A DNA stretch of 64,000 nucleotides from Brevipalpus yothersi (taxonomy: Eukaryota; Arthropoda; Arachnida; Trombidiformes; Tenuipalpidae), in assembly GCA_003956705.1 (NCBI GenBank), contig QZCP01000214.1:1-64000 (forward strand), written 5' to 3'. A program made the translations under genes and the position numbers. How positions within the stretch are numbered: the stretch's first letter is position 1; every line of letters starts with the position of its first letter. Below are positions 1-14,254 of this stretch, piece after piece. A model generated the notes under the pieces. That model saw only the letters and a program-made list of their open reading frames with translations, was not told where the DNA came from and ran no database searches.

Positions 1-55
<55 letters not shown>
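1..55. repeat. (GA)n microsatellite at window edge
   Basis: Pure GA dinucleotide run starting at base 1, so it probably continues outside the window. It opens a 4-kb stretch crowded with GA, CT and CA repeats. Confidence 0.97.
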
Positions 56-56
<1 letters not shown>

Positions 57-349
57 AAGAATTTCAGATTGATTCAGGTAGACCCTGGGTATATTGACCT
101 ACTCAGCTAAACAGTGGAATACTGTTGATGAAAGCTGCAAAGAAAACGACATGTTCAGTGAGAGGAATGAGAGAGAGAGAGAGAGAGAGAGAGAATAAAG
201 AACACACCAAGTGTAGAAGGAGAGCAGATTCTGATGCTGGATGATTCTGGGTGGCCCGATTTGACCTGGATTCCCTCGAAAATCGATTCAACATCATGGA
301 TGAATCAGACTCCCACACTTTGTATGGAGTTCAGCATATTTCCTGCATA

Positions 350-385
<36 letters not shown>

Positions 386-1027
386 TACAAGACATACACA
401 CTTGCTTGACTGTACTGTAAAAATCCTGGGCAAAATTGGCGCGCTGATGTTAGTACACGAATATAGAGAGCATGAAACGAAAGTTAATCAGAATAAATCC
501 AGTTGAATGAGACTTGAAAAAGAGGGAGAGACACATGCACATGTGAGAATGATTGAGAGTATGAGAGGCAATCCATCCCCACTTATCCACTTGCTGATTT
601 GACTATCATCTTCTTGCATCATGCAATATCAACTCTCTCTCTCCATGCAATTTCAATGCAATACTACTCAGGCTAGTGGAAATAGATAACATAATGACCA
701 GAATGTTCTTTTCATGCTCAACATTGCCATGAATACTTGCAAAAAAGCAAGCATCTCTCGTTTCTCTCTCGCGTTTACTATGTAAATGTAGAAGCAAATG
801 TGATCGTAAAAGAACGCTATTCCACAAAGTAATGTGGGTTAACTTTTTGCTTTCACAATCGCTCTCTTTCTCCCTTTCTTTCTTTCTTTCTTTCTACTGT
901 ATTCCTTTCCCAGTCTATGATTCGGACAAACATTTGAAAAGCAATTTAAAATGTATCCATTGAAGCTATGGCCAAGTGGTTCCACTCTGCACTAAAATGG
1001 ACTTGGAGAACTATTTTTTCAGCTCTT

Positions 1028-1065
<38 letters not shown>

Positions 1066-1881
1066 TCTCTTTCTTGTATTTGTAAGGTTCATGCTTGTTC
1101 ACTAGATACACTTAAACTTTATGCTACCTATCTATTCCTCTCTTTCTCTCTCTTCACAATTTCTTTTTTTCCATCTCATTCTGCAACCGAATCACATTTC
1201 ATCCAGGTTACATTTCATCATGCATAGTCAAATTGTTTGTGTCATGTTCTATTCCATAGCTTTTTATCTTTTTTTCTTCTTCTCTCATTTTTTGTATCTC
1301 CATTTACATGGGGTTTCTGATGATATACCGTATATGTACCATTATCTGTGGATTCTGGCCTTCGATGCCCCTGTGCATATGCTTTCCAGTTTGCTTGGAC
1401 ACTACTTTTCCTTTCTACAATGCTTGTTCATTTCCTGATTAACAGAATTTTCGATTTTATGAGAAATGATGGCTAGCAGTATTGCAATCATTTTTGCAAT
1501 TGAGTAGATCTTTGTTTCATTTGCAGATGCGCTAATTTTGTAATTACCAAACCAAAAGAAATTGAGAAAAATGAATCCAAATGGTGGAGGCGATCCATTA
1601 TGAGTGTGATGAGAGAGGGTACAAAAAATATCATCTCAAAAATGAATTGATTAAATCCTCTCTCTGTGCCCTAATTATGATCTAAAGAATCTGGATCATT
1701 TCATTGATAACAAGACTCTTCCCACTCTACTTCGCTGCAGAGTAGTTACTTGATGGTCACTGGATGATAGATGATTCATATGGCTTACTTCCATGCTGTT
1801 CTCATTTGTCCGAATATATATTAGATAACATGATGAATTCGAATGATTCAAAGAGAAAAAAGATTTCCTCTTCCCTTCTCT

Positions 1882-1920
<39 letters not shown>

Positions 1921-2141
1921 AATTCAAATCGACATCATAGAATGCAATTGTTCACGGAGTGTCCCTACGTTCATTTGCCACCATATCAGGGTCAAAAAAT
2001 TCCATACAAGCATTCTAACACAAAGACCAACACATACTCACAGTGACCACTGGTCAGACACTTCATGCACTTTACACACTTGCACTGAGCGCATACACAT
2101 ACACAGACTTTTCCGCTACTTTCTCTTTCTCTCTCTTTCTT

Positions 2142-2181
<40 letters not shown>

Positions 2182-2761
2182 TTTCTTTCTTTCTATATCT
2201 AACCCATAAATGATCTTTATCCAGGTCACTCTACTCACCCTGAAATGAGCTTTATACTCATCGATCTATTGTTTCAACCACTGACGATAGCTTTCATACT
2301 GGGAACATATCCGCTAATAGAGATATAACTGGACAAAGAAGGAAGAGAGGAAAGTGTGTGTGAGAGAGAATGTTCAAATTAGAACAATGCTAATGTTCGA
2401 ACTTTATTCACAAGCCATTTTGGCCGCGAATTTTTGCTCTCTTTCCTCTACTATCTCAACCGATCTCTTTCTCTATCTCTTTGACTGTCTTCCGCAGACA
2501 TGCATACTGGATACCAGTGTTTGGCATATACTTTTCCTCCTTCTCCTCCCTCTTCCCTTGATGACATGTTTTTCTACTGGAATCTCATTAATCTTCTTCC
2601 CTATTTTCCACTTTTCAATCATCTCAACCCATGTGTGCTCAATAGCCGATAGTATAAGATGAATGGAAAGAGAAAGAGGGAGAGAAAGAAAAATCTATCG
2701 AATTCTTCTACTGGGCCACAATTATCTTGAATGCTTATATCACTCATGTACTTCGAATTTG

Positions 2762-2818
<57 letters not shown>

Positions 2819-4027
2819 CCATGTGTATATATATATCTTATATATATTTCACCCTAATATTATTTATTCTGTGACCTCCTACTGTTTAGCTTTCAATACA
2901 GCTTGTTTTTTCGCCCAACTTTACCCTGTATTCCCTCTGTTTCCTCTCTATTCCCATCATTTTCATTGAAAGAGAGAGAGAGAGACTAACTTTCTAACTG
3001 GGCAAAGAATTTGAGCTACTTGTGCGAGTAGAACAATCGATTTTTCTCTTTCTCTTCTCTCTTTTTTTCGTCTTCGTTGGTCGATATGGTTAGACAAAGT
3101 ATCGAAACGAGTACTGTTTTTGTGACCCTTTTATCCACATTTCTCTTTACTCTTTTCTTCCAATCTTTCTCTGTTCATATTTTGGGGATCATTTATGACC
3201 ATACAAATGGACCCGCACATATACAACTGAGAATACAGTGAGGAAAGAGAAAAATGATGGAAAATGTTTTTGATACTTACTTTTTGACAAAAGTTTCTTT
3301 CGCTTCTTTTCTTTCTCTCTTTACCATATAATTCTTCATCCTTTATTCCTTCCAGATGGAGAATGTATTTCGATACCCGCAAGATGATCTAATTTATGCT
3401 CATGATGAGATTCATTTCTATGGTTCATTTACTATCTCTTTTTTTCTTACTTTCTGTGTCTTTTCTTGTGGCTCGTGGAGATTATGTATGTGAAGTGAGC
3501 CTCGTTTGCATTATGAGTAGCATCCACAAAAAGTATCTCATGATACAGCTAATCATGACACATTCTTTTGGATACCCATCCAGTGCCAAACAGTGTGTGT
3601 ATCTTTACTTGGATGCAAATAAGATGCAAATTATGTAGTAAATAAACAATACTCATGAGTTGAAGAAGGAGGAGAAAGAAAAAATGATGCTGACTGTGAG
3701 ATAAGATCTCCTCTTTATGTCCACCTCTTGAGCAAAGAGAGATGGATCATGATCGTGAGATATATTCATATTCATGCACACATGATCGATTCTATCGATA
3801 TGACAATCAAATCATGATGATAATGATAATAATTTCCGATCCGATCGGTGTATATATATAAATAGTGCTGGTTATTTATTATTATGTGATGATGCACCAA
3901 AATGTGTTGCCAATTACATGAGCTGATAATTTTTTCTTTGGTTACTGAGCATTTCCATTGACTTCATCCATTCACAGGGTGTTTATTGTGTTATTCATTT
4001 CCTAATACTTATCTTGAATTTTTACAG
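56..4027. other. Gene-poor, microsatellite-rich DNA, possibly intron or 5' region of the RGS gene
   Basis: No convincing exon is seen. Short repeats include GA at 169-194, CA at 352-383, interrupted CT at about 1027-1072, and CT at 1889-1916, 2146-2178 and 2765-2815. The open frames here are translations of these repeats (Leu/Ser or Arg/Glu runs). The RGS gene at 4028 needs at least one upstream exon because its first visible exon starts inside a codon. That exon could lie here or further left, and I could not recognise it. A signal-peptide-like open frame at 3396-3638 has no second line of support. Confidence 0.6.
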
Positions 4028-4461
4028 GGGGACGCAAAGTTTTTCGTGACTTTTTAAAGTGTGAATACAGTGAAGAAAATATACTTTTCTGGCTTGCTTG
4101 CGAGGATCTCAAGAAAGAGACCAATCCGGACGTTATAGAGGAGAGAGCAAGAATTATCTATGAAGATTATGTCTCAATATTATCTCCCAAAGAGGTAAGC
4201 AATACTTAGTATATACGATTGACCAGTGTTATATGCATCTTTCTCCTCTCTCCCATCTATGGAACAAAACTTTTGAGCATCAATTTTCCCATGAGAACTC
4301 AAGTGAATCTTATTCCATGTATGCATATATACCATGCAGATATGTGTACTATTTCCTCTGTTCAAGCACTTATCCACCATTCACAACCCATTATATGACA
4401 ACCATCTCATGGGGCAATGACACTTCTTTTGCCTTACCTCCCCAAATGCATATATATGAAG

Positions 4462-4556
<95 letters not shown>

Positions 4557-5642
4557 AAGTACATTTTTTGGAGAGTAATACACAATTTTTGGCATAGTAG
4601 AAAGTATTTTATTTCATCAGTTATTTCATGCTCATTGCTTTTCTAGCGTGAGTTGTGTCCATAACGTTCTAACCATTCTTCATGGGAAAACTTTCTCTCT
4701 CTACCATCCACTACTGGAACTACTGTGCTTAACTGTTGACAAATTGATAGGCTCCATGATAAGACGACTGATATAAAAGCAAGATAGATGCTTAATAATT
4801 CATTATTCCATTATAGTCTCTTTACTCGCCTTATTATCCAATCTCTCTCTCTCTCTCTCTTTCTCTTTCTTCACCAAGTGATACTCTAAATTAGAGTGAT
4901 ACATGTAAGCTCCAGCTCGCGTGTAATCGATTATCACATGGTCTAGTGTGTAGATATCGTTCTGACTGGATGAACTTTGCTGATGACCATGGTGCGAGAG
5001 AATAGAATGAGAGAATCTAAGATAGCCATGGTGTGCGATATGGATTATTCCAGCTGATTCTAGATAATGAGAACGAAAACTGTGTGAATTAAAAGTCTAT
5101 AGATAATAAAATAGGTGTTTGGAATTATTCCACATCTATTGAATGAAGAGAGCTCTTCTTATTCATGTGAGCTTTGAAAAAGATGATCACCGGATAATGA
5201 TGGAAATAATCACACACTGATTGTGTGTGTGTCTCATAACATTAGGGAATTAGAGAAAAAATTAGCCCAAAGGTTCATACTCATTCCCTATCAATCGATT
5301 GAAAACACACATGATTGATGGATGATCATGCACAGCTTCTTAAATTTTTTTGCTCCATCCTTCTTATCCACCAAAGTTTGATCCATGTATTTCTAATGTT
5401 GTATTATTTATTCATTTTCTCTCTTTCTCTCTCATTTCCTTTTACAGGTCAGTTTGGATTCTAGGGTTCGAGAAATAATTAATAAAAATATGGTCGAACC
5501 AACGTCCCACACATTTGACGAGGCTCAATTGCAAATATACACATTGATGCACCGTGATTCTTATCCACGTTTTATAAATTCTCCAATATATCGTAAATTG
5601 GCTCAATTACCATCGCCAAGTCGCAAAGGCAGCTCTGCTTGA
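4028..5642 (+). CDS. RGS17/19/20: RGS-domain protein of the RGS17/19/20 (RZ) type, 3' exons only
   Basis: GTPase-activating protein for Gi/Gz-type G-alpha subunits, which shortens receptor signalling at the membrane. Two coding exons are visible, 4028-4194 and 5448-5642, with donor GTAAGC, a pyrimidine-rich acceptor and stop TGA at 5640. They encode most of the RGS domain. The run FRDFLKCEYSEENILFWLAC is typical, followed by LSPKEVSLDSRVRE and LQIYTLMHRDSYPRF, which match the RZ subfamily closely from general knowledge of these proteins. The exon at 4028 begins with two bases of a split codon, so the N-terminal part, including any cysteine string, is encoded upstream and is missing from this model. 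The protein ends soon after the domain with a Ser-rich tail, as in short RZ proteins. The 1.25-kb intron carries an 89-nt GA run. Subfamily is fairly sure; the exact member is not. Confidence 0.9.
4464..4552. repeat. (GA)n microsatellite in RGS intron
   Basis: About 89 nt of nearly perfect GA dinucleotides inside the RGS intron. It is among the longest uninterrupted runs in the window. Confidence 0.97.
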
Positions 5643-7396
5643 AATTGCCGAAAAATTTTATCAAATTGCTATAGCTATAATAATTACCATTTCAATGAAT
5701 TCAGATACCCTTTTCTCTCTCTCTCTCTTTCTCAAGACTGTTAATATTTGTTGATTTATTATTACATGCAGTTATTATTATTATTAACCAAATGCAAGAA
5801 AAAATTGATCTCTTTCACTTTATCTCTTTCTTAATTAATTTGTTAATACTTTGTTTTCGTTTTACAATTTTTCGAACAATCCATTCTCATCGCAAAAAAG
5901 ACAGTGTTATAAGGAACTTTTTTCTTCTCAGATAATCTACCAGTTTGAAATTCTCTTCTCACACACATACACACCCTACAAACAGACACTCTTTTATGGC
6001 TACTTTATTCCTTACTCTGAAACTTTCTCTTCTTCTGTACATTCATACTCCTCTTGATCAGGCCAAAGACTCATCAAAAAATATTTGAAAAAATATCTTC
6101 CTCTCTTTTAATTGTAATAATAATCAATTGAGGAAGAAATTTTTTTTGTTGAGAAAAAAAACCGACAGCAAAAAAGAGAAATACAACAAAATTCTTCTTA
6201 ATTTATCTTCCTCACTTTTTTTCTCACATGAAAACACCGCCTCTTCACTAACATTCAAACACAAACACACACACACATACACACACACAAAAACATTTCA
6301 CGAACACTCTCTTCATTTTTGCTAAATTATGTATACATAACTATCCTTTTATCATATGTAAATATTTATTATTAATTATTATGATTATTAATTGATTATA
6401 ACGATTATTATGATTATTATTATTGAGATGATTAAGACACTTGAATTTTTTTTGAAACATAGGGGACTCAGTTTTTTTCCCTCTCTCCGTCAATGTCTTG
6501 ATCTTTTACGAAAATTAACTTACTAGATTGCAAAATATGAATAACTCATCAAAAACTAGGGAATATTCTAACTAATCGAATGAAGAGCCCAACACGTTCA
6601 CACACCTTGGGATGATTCACCCAGAAGGACTTTCCCCGTTGATGAATCTATACATTGAATTGATAAGTTTCTTGATCTGTTCTCCTGCTTTTTTGTATCA
6701 TCAACACATGTCAATGGTAACAGGTAGGTAGAGAATGTGTCTCTAGTCAGTGAATTTTGTTTTGCATAACAATAGATTCTTATCCAGTTAGATGACATTG
6801 GAACCCTTAAGCGAAGCATAGAATTTGTGGAGAAAAATTTTCTTTTTTTCTGAATAACCACATGTGTAAGCGTATGGAATATATTTATATATAGATATAT
6901 TTTGAACCTTTTGTTAAGCGATCAAATTAGGATTCCTGTTATTGGCCTCATCTTCTAGGAAAAATGACTGAACACAATATATAAGCACCACTGCCATCAT
7001 TGACCCTGAAGTCTTTTCAATATCTTTTTGAACATAGCCCATTATCATTATGTCACAAGTGGTTTCCTCCATTTAATTTTGATTCCTCTTTATTTTCCAC
7101 ATGTTATTTATGGTGAAAATTTCGCCACCCAAGAGTCAAAATATCTTTTGTTATCTGAATCACATTGGCATGATGATTAGTGGTGTTTATTGCGTTTTCC
7201 GTTCAAAAAATTTGGACACTGACGTCAAGAAAAGAGCGATGAGTGGCTGAAAAATTAATTATGTATTTAGAGAGCTGAAATTTTTGGAATCTCATCATTT
7301 GGTGTCCAAATTTTGGAGAGAAAAGGTTTAACCAGAGGAAATAATTGTTACCATATATCTACAAGTGCTGCTCAAATCATTACTATCATCATCATC
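5643..7396. other. Intergenic DNA between RGS and the Tyr/Gly-rich peptide gene
   Basis: AT-rich DNA with short CA and ATT/TTA repeats (for example around 6355-6425). The first few hundred bases are presumably the RGS 3' UTR. No further exon is supported. The last part should hold the promoter of the peptide gene and contains the CRE at 7220. Confidence 0.6.
7220..7227. promoter_or_regulatory. Perfect CRE-type palindrome TGACGTCA
   Basis: The full 8-bp palindrome bound by CREB/ATF family bZIP factors lies 170 bp upstream of the predicted ATG of the secreted Tyr/Gly-rich peptide. The match is seen directly. That it regulates this gene is inferred from position only. Confidence 0.45.
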
Positions 7397-8303
7397 ATGA
7401 TACTCGTAAAAATTATTTTGTTAACAATTTTTTTAACTTATTTTTTTGGACCCACAATTTGTCAAATGTACGGTTATCCGATGAATTATTATAATCCATA
7501 TAATTATCAATACACATACGGATATGGCTATGGGTGAGTCTATTTTGACATTTTTTTGTTCAGTCAAATGAGATTTTTCAGGGGCATCTTCAAGTTTTGA
7601 CGATTCTCGTTTTCATTGGTTTGATTAGTTTTTATCAGAATTTGTGAAAAAACCAAATTTGGATTTAAGCAATCAAAGACATAGCTGAATTTGATGCTTG
7701 TCAGAGACTCTGATCAAATAGGATGAATATTGAACTTTGAAAATTTCTGAAATTTCACTGTACCAACTTATCATGTAACTGTTCTTCAAGTTTTTAAAAA
7801 ATTTCAATAAGCTCTCAACTGAAAATTTTCTAGCACACTTACTATCTTCGAAAATTGAGATGTGGATAGAATACGACATGCTCGGATGGCGATTCACATT
7901 GGATCACTTAATTAATTGAGTTATCAAGCATCTCGTATTAAAGATCAATTTCAATATCTTCATTATTGTATTTCAAGCTTCAAAATTTGATCCTAACTTA
8001 CTAAAGAAGATCAACCCAATCAATTGAATCCATCAATTAGACTCACATTAATAGCTTTGTACACTGAATCTAGTTACGCTTAAGAATAATGTTTATGAGT
8101 CACAATAAATACCATCCAAACACGATGAATGATCATGAGCTATAAGATTTGTAAGCCTTAAGCATAATGAAATTTTTAAAATTTGTTTCCACAGAATGCG
8201 TCCAGGCTGGGGCTATGGCAGAAGTTCATTTTGGCGACCTCCCGGCTATTATTATAGCTATACAGCAAGATCAGGCTATGGTGGATGGAAGAAGAAACAT
8301 TAA
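7397..8303 (+). CDS. Secreted Tyr/Gly-rich small peptide, two exons
   Basis: Unrecognised family. Exons 7397-7533 and 8195-8303 join as TATGG|A and give an 81-aa protein. The in-frame sequence upstream of 7397 offers only a TTG, so the ATG at 7397 is chosen. It gives a clean signal peptide, MILVKIILLTIFLTYFFG, probably cleaved near residues 20-23. The mature part has about 16 tyrosines in under 60 residues, arranged as GY/YG and NYY repeats (TYGYGYGMRPGWGYG), with three tryptophans and a basic end WKKKH. The only cysteine is in the signal region. Compositions like this occur in nematode and arthropod Gly/Tyr-rich antimicrobial or neuropeptide-like peptides and in cuticle or silk-type structural proteins. 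No class is assigned. The intron is 661 nt with good donor GTGAGT and acceptor TTTCCACAG. Confidence 0.6.
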
Positions 8304-8647
8304 TGGTGCATGATGGAAAAGAGAATCATGACAATTTACAAACTTTGATTTTTCGTTGGTACACAGACACACACATATGGAATGGTTGGACAGAGAAAGG
8401 AAAACAAAATTGTCATCTGGAACACATTCGAAAATTTTTTTTATAAAGTTAACACATATATAATGAGAAAATTAACATCAACATTTGCTTTGTTCTCGTC
8501 TCTCTCTCTCTTTCTTTATGAGGAGGTGATTTTTTTAAAAAAAAAGACATTCTCAAAGAGAAATAAAGTTATCAAAGGTGACACTTTGCCGTCATGTGAA
8601 AGCACATACACCAAGCACCAAGTTGTAAGTGTCACCTGTATTATCGA

Positions 8648-10302
8648 TCAATAAGGCCTATCTTTACTTTTTTTCAGTTGCACTTTCAATCGCTTGGTTG
8701 CAATTTGAAAGCCATTCATAGCTTGAATTGCGGCTTGTGCTGAAATGGCATTATCATATGATATGAAACCGAAACACTTTGATTTGAGTGTATGCTTATC
8801 GATATATATTTTGCTTGACAAAACTCGGCCAAATACGGCGAAAGTTTGCGCCAAATCATCATCACTAAATTCAGGTGGCAAATGATAAATAAACAAATTG
8901 GCTCCATCAGGTCCTTCCATTGGCTTGGTTAATCGATACGGATGGTGGTGATGGTGTGACATGGTTGTGGTTGTCATGAAACTGGTACCATTATGATGAT
9001 GATGGTGATGGTGATGATGTCCGTTGGATTGTAATGAAGCCAGCTGGGAGGACAGTGGACTCGAATTTTGGCTCATTCCAGTAATGGTTGACATTTTTAG
9101 TGAATGATGATGATAATCCGGTAAACTTGAGAATCCAACATGTGCTGATTGTGTTGGCGTTACGGTGTTATTGCTATTTTTTACCATCCATACATACATA
9201 CAAACATACGGTAATGGTATCAAGTCCAGTCCAATCGAAAATGTGATCATCAACATCATTTTCGGTGTGTTTTGTAATTGATTTATTATATTGATCGTCC
9301 AAAATTCAATTATAAGAGAGAAGAGAGATAGAAAGAAAGAAAGAAAATTAAAAATAAAATACGATCAGTCAATGAATTCATTCATGAATGATAGTGTATG
9401 TTCAGAGTTGTGTGTGTATTATTATTGAGGAAAACTTATTCCCTCTCTCTTTTTTCCAATACATTACCTGGTACTTGGACAAAGGTTAGCCAGCATCAAT
9501 GGATTGGATGCAAGAGCGGCAGCAGCCAAGGTTAATTGATCTGCACCAGAAGATAAGCCGGCCGCTATTTGTCTGCTGGAGGCCAAAAAAGAGAGAGAGA
9601 GAAAGAAAGAGAAATAGATTGGAATAGTTAGAGAAAGGTATCATCAAGATTATATTTGGCACGAGGAGGAGAGAGAAAGAGAGGAATCTAATGAAACAAT
9701 GTCAGAAGATGAGAAAAGGCTCATTCGGATATTGCATGATTGGAATTTCAAATTAACTGGTTCTATTTCTCTCTATCGCCATCGTTTACCTCTCTCTCTC
9801 TTAACTCTCCTCCCATTAAATCTTGTCACTATCTCGCTTCTGGCCACCAGCTTTTTATGTGCCCTGTTAACCATTCGCGGACTGATTATTTCGACTGACT
9901 ACTGGCATCATCTTCATTGACTTCATTTTTGATCCGATTTGTTGGAAAGTCTTTAATTGTTACATCAAAATTTTTCATTCCGATTCTCATCAAATTGAGA
10001 GAGATGATCTCTGAAATCATCAGAGCTGGAATGTGACAGACGATTGGATGAATGAATTTCCAATCATCTCCAGTATGTGATCAGAAAAATGTGATCCTAT
10101 CAATTTGATGTATCATGAGTCATATAATTAGCAGATGGGTTCGCTTGTTTCTGATGATTCAAAGGAAGTATTTAGACACTCATCTTGGGTGAAATATTGT
10201 TATGAGAAAAATGCTTAAATAAGGAGAAAAACAGGATAAGTCAAAAAAAATTAAGAGCTCTAATTATGACTGATGAGCGATGTTGTGGGAAATATTCAAG
10301 TG

Positions 10303-10340
<38 letters not shown>

Positions 10341-11863
10341 GGAAATTAGGTAGCGAATAACAGTAATAGAAAATGGTTCATGATGAATTTCTAAGAACTC
10401 TGAGAACCAGTAACCACTAAATGATCAGATTCACTATTTCACATCACCACAAGAGGAGGTACTAATTTGAGCTATAATTGTGCCTAAAAGTTGATCTCTA
10501 TATCGTGTCGAATCACACAACTTTCTTGACCTACATTGTTGTGTAACATCGCATGGAAATACTTTGAAGGCTTCCAAGTATACAATTGAAGAGATAACAG
10601 GGTGTCGAACATAACTGAGTACGAAATGATGATAATATTCAACATTTTTGAAATTCTCAACTAAGATCACTCACGAGAAGCGAAACTTCGCTAATTAGGA
10701 GAGAGAAGCTCACTGATGAAACTCATCCAGATCAACCCTCAAAGTCATCAGAGTGTTTTGGTCACTCTTGGAATAAGAACTTTCGTCAGAAAGACAAGCG
10801 ATATTTCAAATTCAGCATTCAGCAATTCAGAATTGAATTGATAACAATTTTCCTGAGTGAAATTTGCTAGATCATCTTGATTCTTACTGCATCAAGAGAA
10901 AGAATAAGTACATGTCTTCGCAGTGGAAGATATGCGACCATATGTATTGATCGCTTGTGGTGAAATTGTTTTCCCAAGAATTGGCCAAGAAAATGAGAGG
11001 AGACAGTTTCAAATGCTAACAAATAAGAGCAATCAGTTGGGAAATAATCGAGAAAAAAAATTCTTCGAATAATGATCATGATGAAGAATAGAAAACTTAG
11101 CAGAAAAACTCTCCATCTATGGGAAAATTAGGCGTTGAAAAAATATATTTTAGCTGTGATTGCTGATGAAAAAATCAAGCAATCAATATGCTTCAAGATG
11201 AATGGATGTGAATCTACTGTATACATCAATAAAAAGTATGGTATTGTAAGAGGGCTAAAGATATAAGAAGATAGAATAAGAATTATAATTACATGTACAT
11301 GTATGTCTTATAAAACACAAGTCTAGAAGAAGCAAGAGAGAGTTTCTTCTCCTCTCATAACAATTTCCTTTCCAATGGAAAGTTAACTCGATTTCAATGA
11401 CTCCGAAAAGAGAAAAGAGAGAACCTCACATCTTTGGGCATAATTATTGCTTGGTTAGCATATTCTATCGGTTTGCTTTCCGAATATTCTCTATACGTTA
11501 TTTTCAGACTGAAGCAAATGAAGCGCACTCAGTAGGCACATATGAGAAAAACAAATTTGGAATCGGAAGCCATCGGATAGAGTGGTAAATATTGTGAACG
11601 ATATGGGTTGGTGAATCTTCGCCAAAATCAAGAAAACGCTAGAGAATTGTTTGTTTATGTTACATAAACATCGCTTGTGGGTAGTCAAACTGTTGAGCTT
11701 ATTTTGAAGTGATGCTTTTGTTTAGTGAACACAGGAAGAAGGTGTAAATCACGAAAAACTCGAGAATATTTCACTTTCTCTCTCTCTGGTAACAACTTTC
11801 CTCAGGGAAATCTCAAGTAAAATCTGAGAGTAGAAAATGATGGATAGAAAGTGAGTCAAAGAG

Positions 11864-11916
<53 letters not shown>

Positions 11917-12166
11917 TATCAACTGTATGACTTGTTACATGAAATACTGTGAGAGAGAGTGTAAATTTATCATTTCAAATAATACACTCATCGTTGACAT
12001 CATCACTCAAATTGCATGTAAGACATGATGAAAACAAACTCTTCCTCTCATCAACTTTTTGGAATATTCTTGGTGGATTTTCAACACTGACTTCCAGGTT
12101 TTCGAAACTCATCACTTCTTCGAATAATGGGAAATTTCTCTCATCACCAAGAGAATGAAAATGAAT

Positions 12167-12222
<56 letters not shown>

Positions 12223-14170
12223 CAATTATTTAGATATTATGCCAAATATACTTTACCCAAGTGAGCGTCCTATGGTATTGCTCCATGGACCTAATGAAAC
12301 AGCAGCTAGCTGTTGCTGTTGCTGTTGGGCTTGATGAACTTGCTGTTGGGTTGCTGCCGCAGCAAGTGCCAGATATGAGTCCATACTAGTGGTCATCGCT
12401 GATGATGGCGTTGTATTTGGTGCATTCACTGTGGCCACCAATTGTTGCATCATGATTTGCTATAGAAAAGTAATTGTGAAAAGTAAGTATAGTAAAAATC
12501 TTATTTTTGCTAGAAAAAGTTCATGACAAACATCGAATCATGTGTGTGTGTTGAGTTCTTTATTTGATATTATGCAAGAGTGAAGAGAGTTGAGCTTTGA
12601 TTTTCAATCCATTTTATACAGTCAAGTTAACTGAGGAAACCTTCTCTTGTTGCGAGAGGAAAAAATTGAGCAATAGTCATTATATAGCTGAAATTTCAAT
12701 GAACACCCAGATGCACATATTTTCGATGGTAACATAGCACCATGGTGTCGAAAGAGTTTCAAATTTCTGATAATCTTTCTCACATTTATTGAAGGTGAAA
12801 AATTTTTCTTTCAATCATTCTTATTTCATTCTTCCGTCAAGCAGAGCTGTCGCTATAACTCAGGTATTACAATTCATTCATAGAGAGCAAAATTTTCAGA
12901 TTCCATCAATGAAATTGTGTGAATCAATAAGTGATCGAGATATGGAGCGATGAGAATATTGTTATTAGAAAGTGGGCTTGTGAGATACAAGCCCAATGAA
13001 TGAATGCGTTAAATTGAAAATGGATGCTGCTGGAATCAAAGATTGTAATCAAGAGTGATACCTACACACACACATACACATACACTGGTCATCCGATTGA
13101 GATGGAGAGCGATGAAGATGTGTGAGAAAGACGATGAAAAAAAGTAGAATAAAAGAGACGATGATAGATTGAACTAGAATCAAGTGGAATGATTAGGCAC
13201 AAGCCCTAAAGCTATTAGCTGGCATGAATGAGAACGTGCCTTACGGAAATCAAGTTCATGATCAAAATACGGTTTCAAAAGGTGAAGATGAGTGAAAAAG
13301 GCTAATGCATGCTTTGGTGATAGTGACACTGTTCTGGAGATGCTTAAAAAGAAGAAAAAAGAAGAAGAAGAAGAAAAGTGGAAGGATGTTGAATGATGAT
13401 GGCCGATCGAGAGAAGTTCTGAATGGCATAGATTGTGGTGTGTAGAGTAGAGAGATGAAATTATTGGACTTTTTTTTCGGTAAATTTAAGGCTCCAAAAA
13501 TCTATTACGATTTTGAGAGGAACAGAAAAGAAAGTTCCGATGAGTAGTGAGTTGAGTATTTTTGGGGGATAAAATTTGAAGAATAACTTGAAAGCTTTTC
13601 CTTTTTCATTCAACCATGAGATGAAATTGGAAGAAAAGATGGAGATTCTATTCATGTTTAGAGGAGAGAGACAGATTATGTGTGTGTGAGAATGGAAAAT
13701 AATGGCAATAAGAAGCAAGAACTAGAACAATAGAACATTCTGTTCGATGCAAAAGTAGTAGACGAAATGATGAAGAGTGAAAGCTGTAGCGCATTTCTAT
13801 AGAATTGTAATATGATGCTGGAAAATTTTTCATCATCCAATCGATATGCCTATTCAACAGGTGTATTCTTCTGTATTATTGGACCTCTTAGACTAGTCTA
13901 TTGGAAAAAAAGAGGAAGGAACTTCTCAAATTCAAAATGTTATGCAGTCAGGTGAAAAATAGGGAAGATTCTTGTACATGAATAGAATAAAAATTGCAAA
14001 GAATTTACCAGTTATACTAATATGCAGACTTGCAATGAAATATACGTGATATTTCTTGGAAATCATGAATGGTGAGATTTCTTAGAAGCTAGCATATGAG
14101 TTATATTTACTTTTACTCCATTCTGTGCCAGGCCAATGCCTGATACTGTAGTTAGGAAGAACAGAAAGAA

Positions 14171-14254
<84 letters not shown>

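Noticed and set aside
3396..3638. Signal-peptide-like frame upstream of RGS exons
   Set aside because: Hydrophobic start (LLSLFFLLSVSFLV) is expected by chance from T-rich DNA. A donor-like GTATGT follows, but no partner exon or homology could be seen.
4233..4646. 137-codon plus-strand frame with a long Arg/Glu run
   Set aside because: It is a translation of the GA microsatellite inside the RGS intron. The same applies to Leu/Ser and Glu/Arg frames at 14082, 32780, 49832 and 52137.
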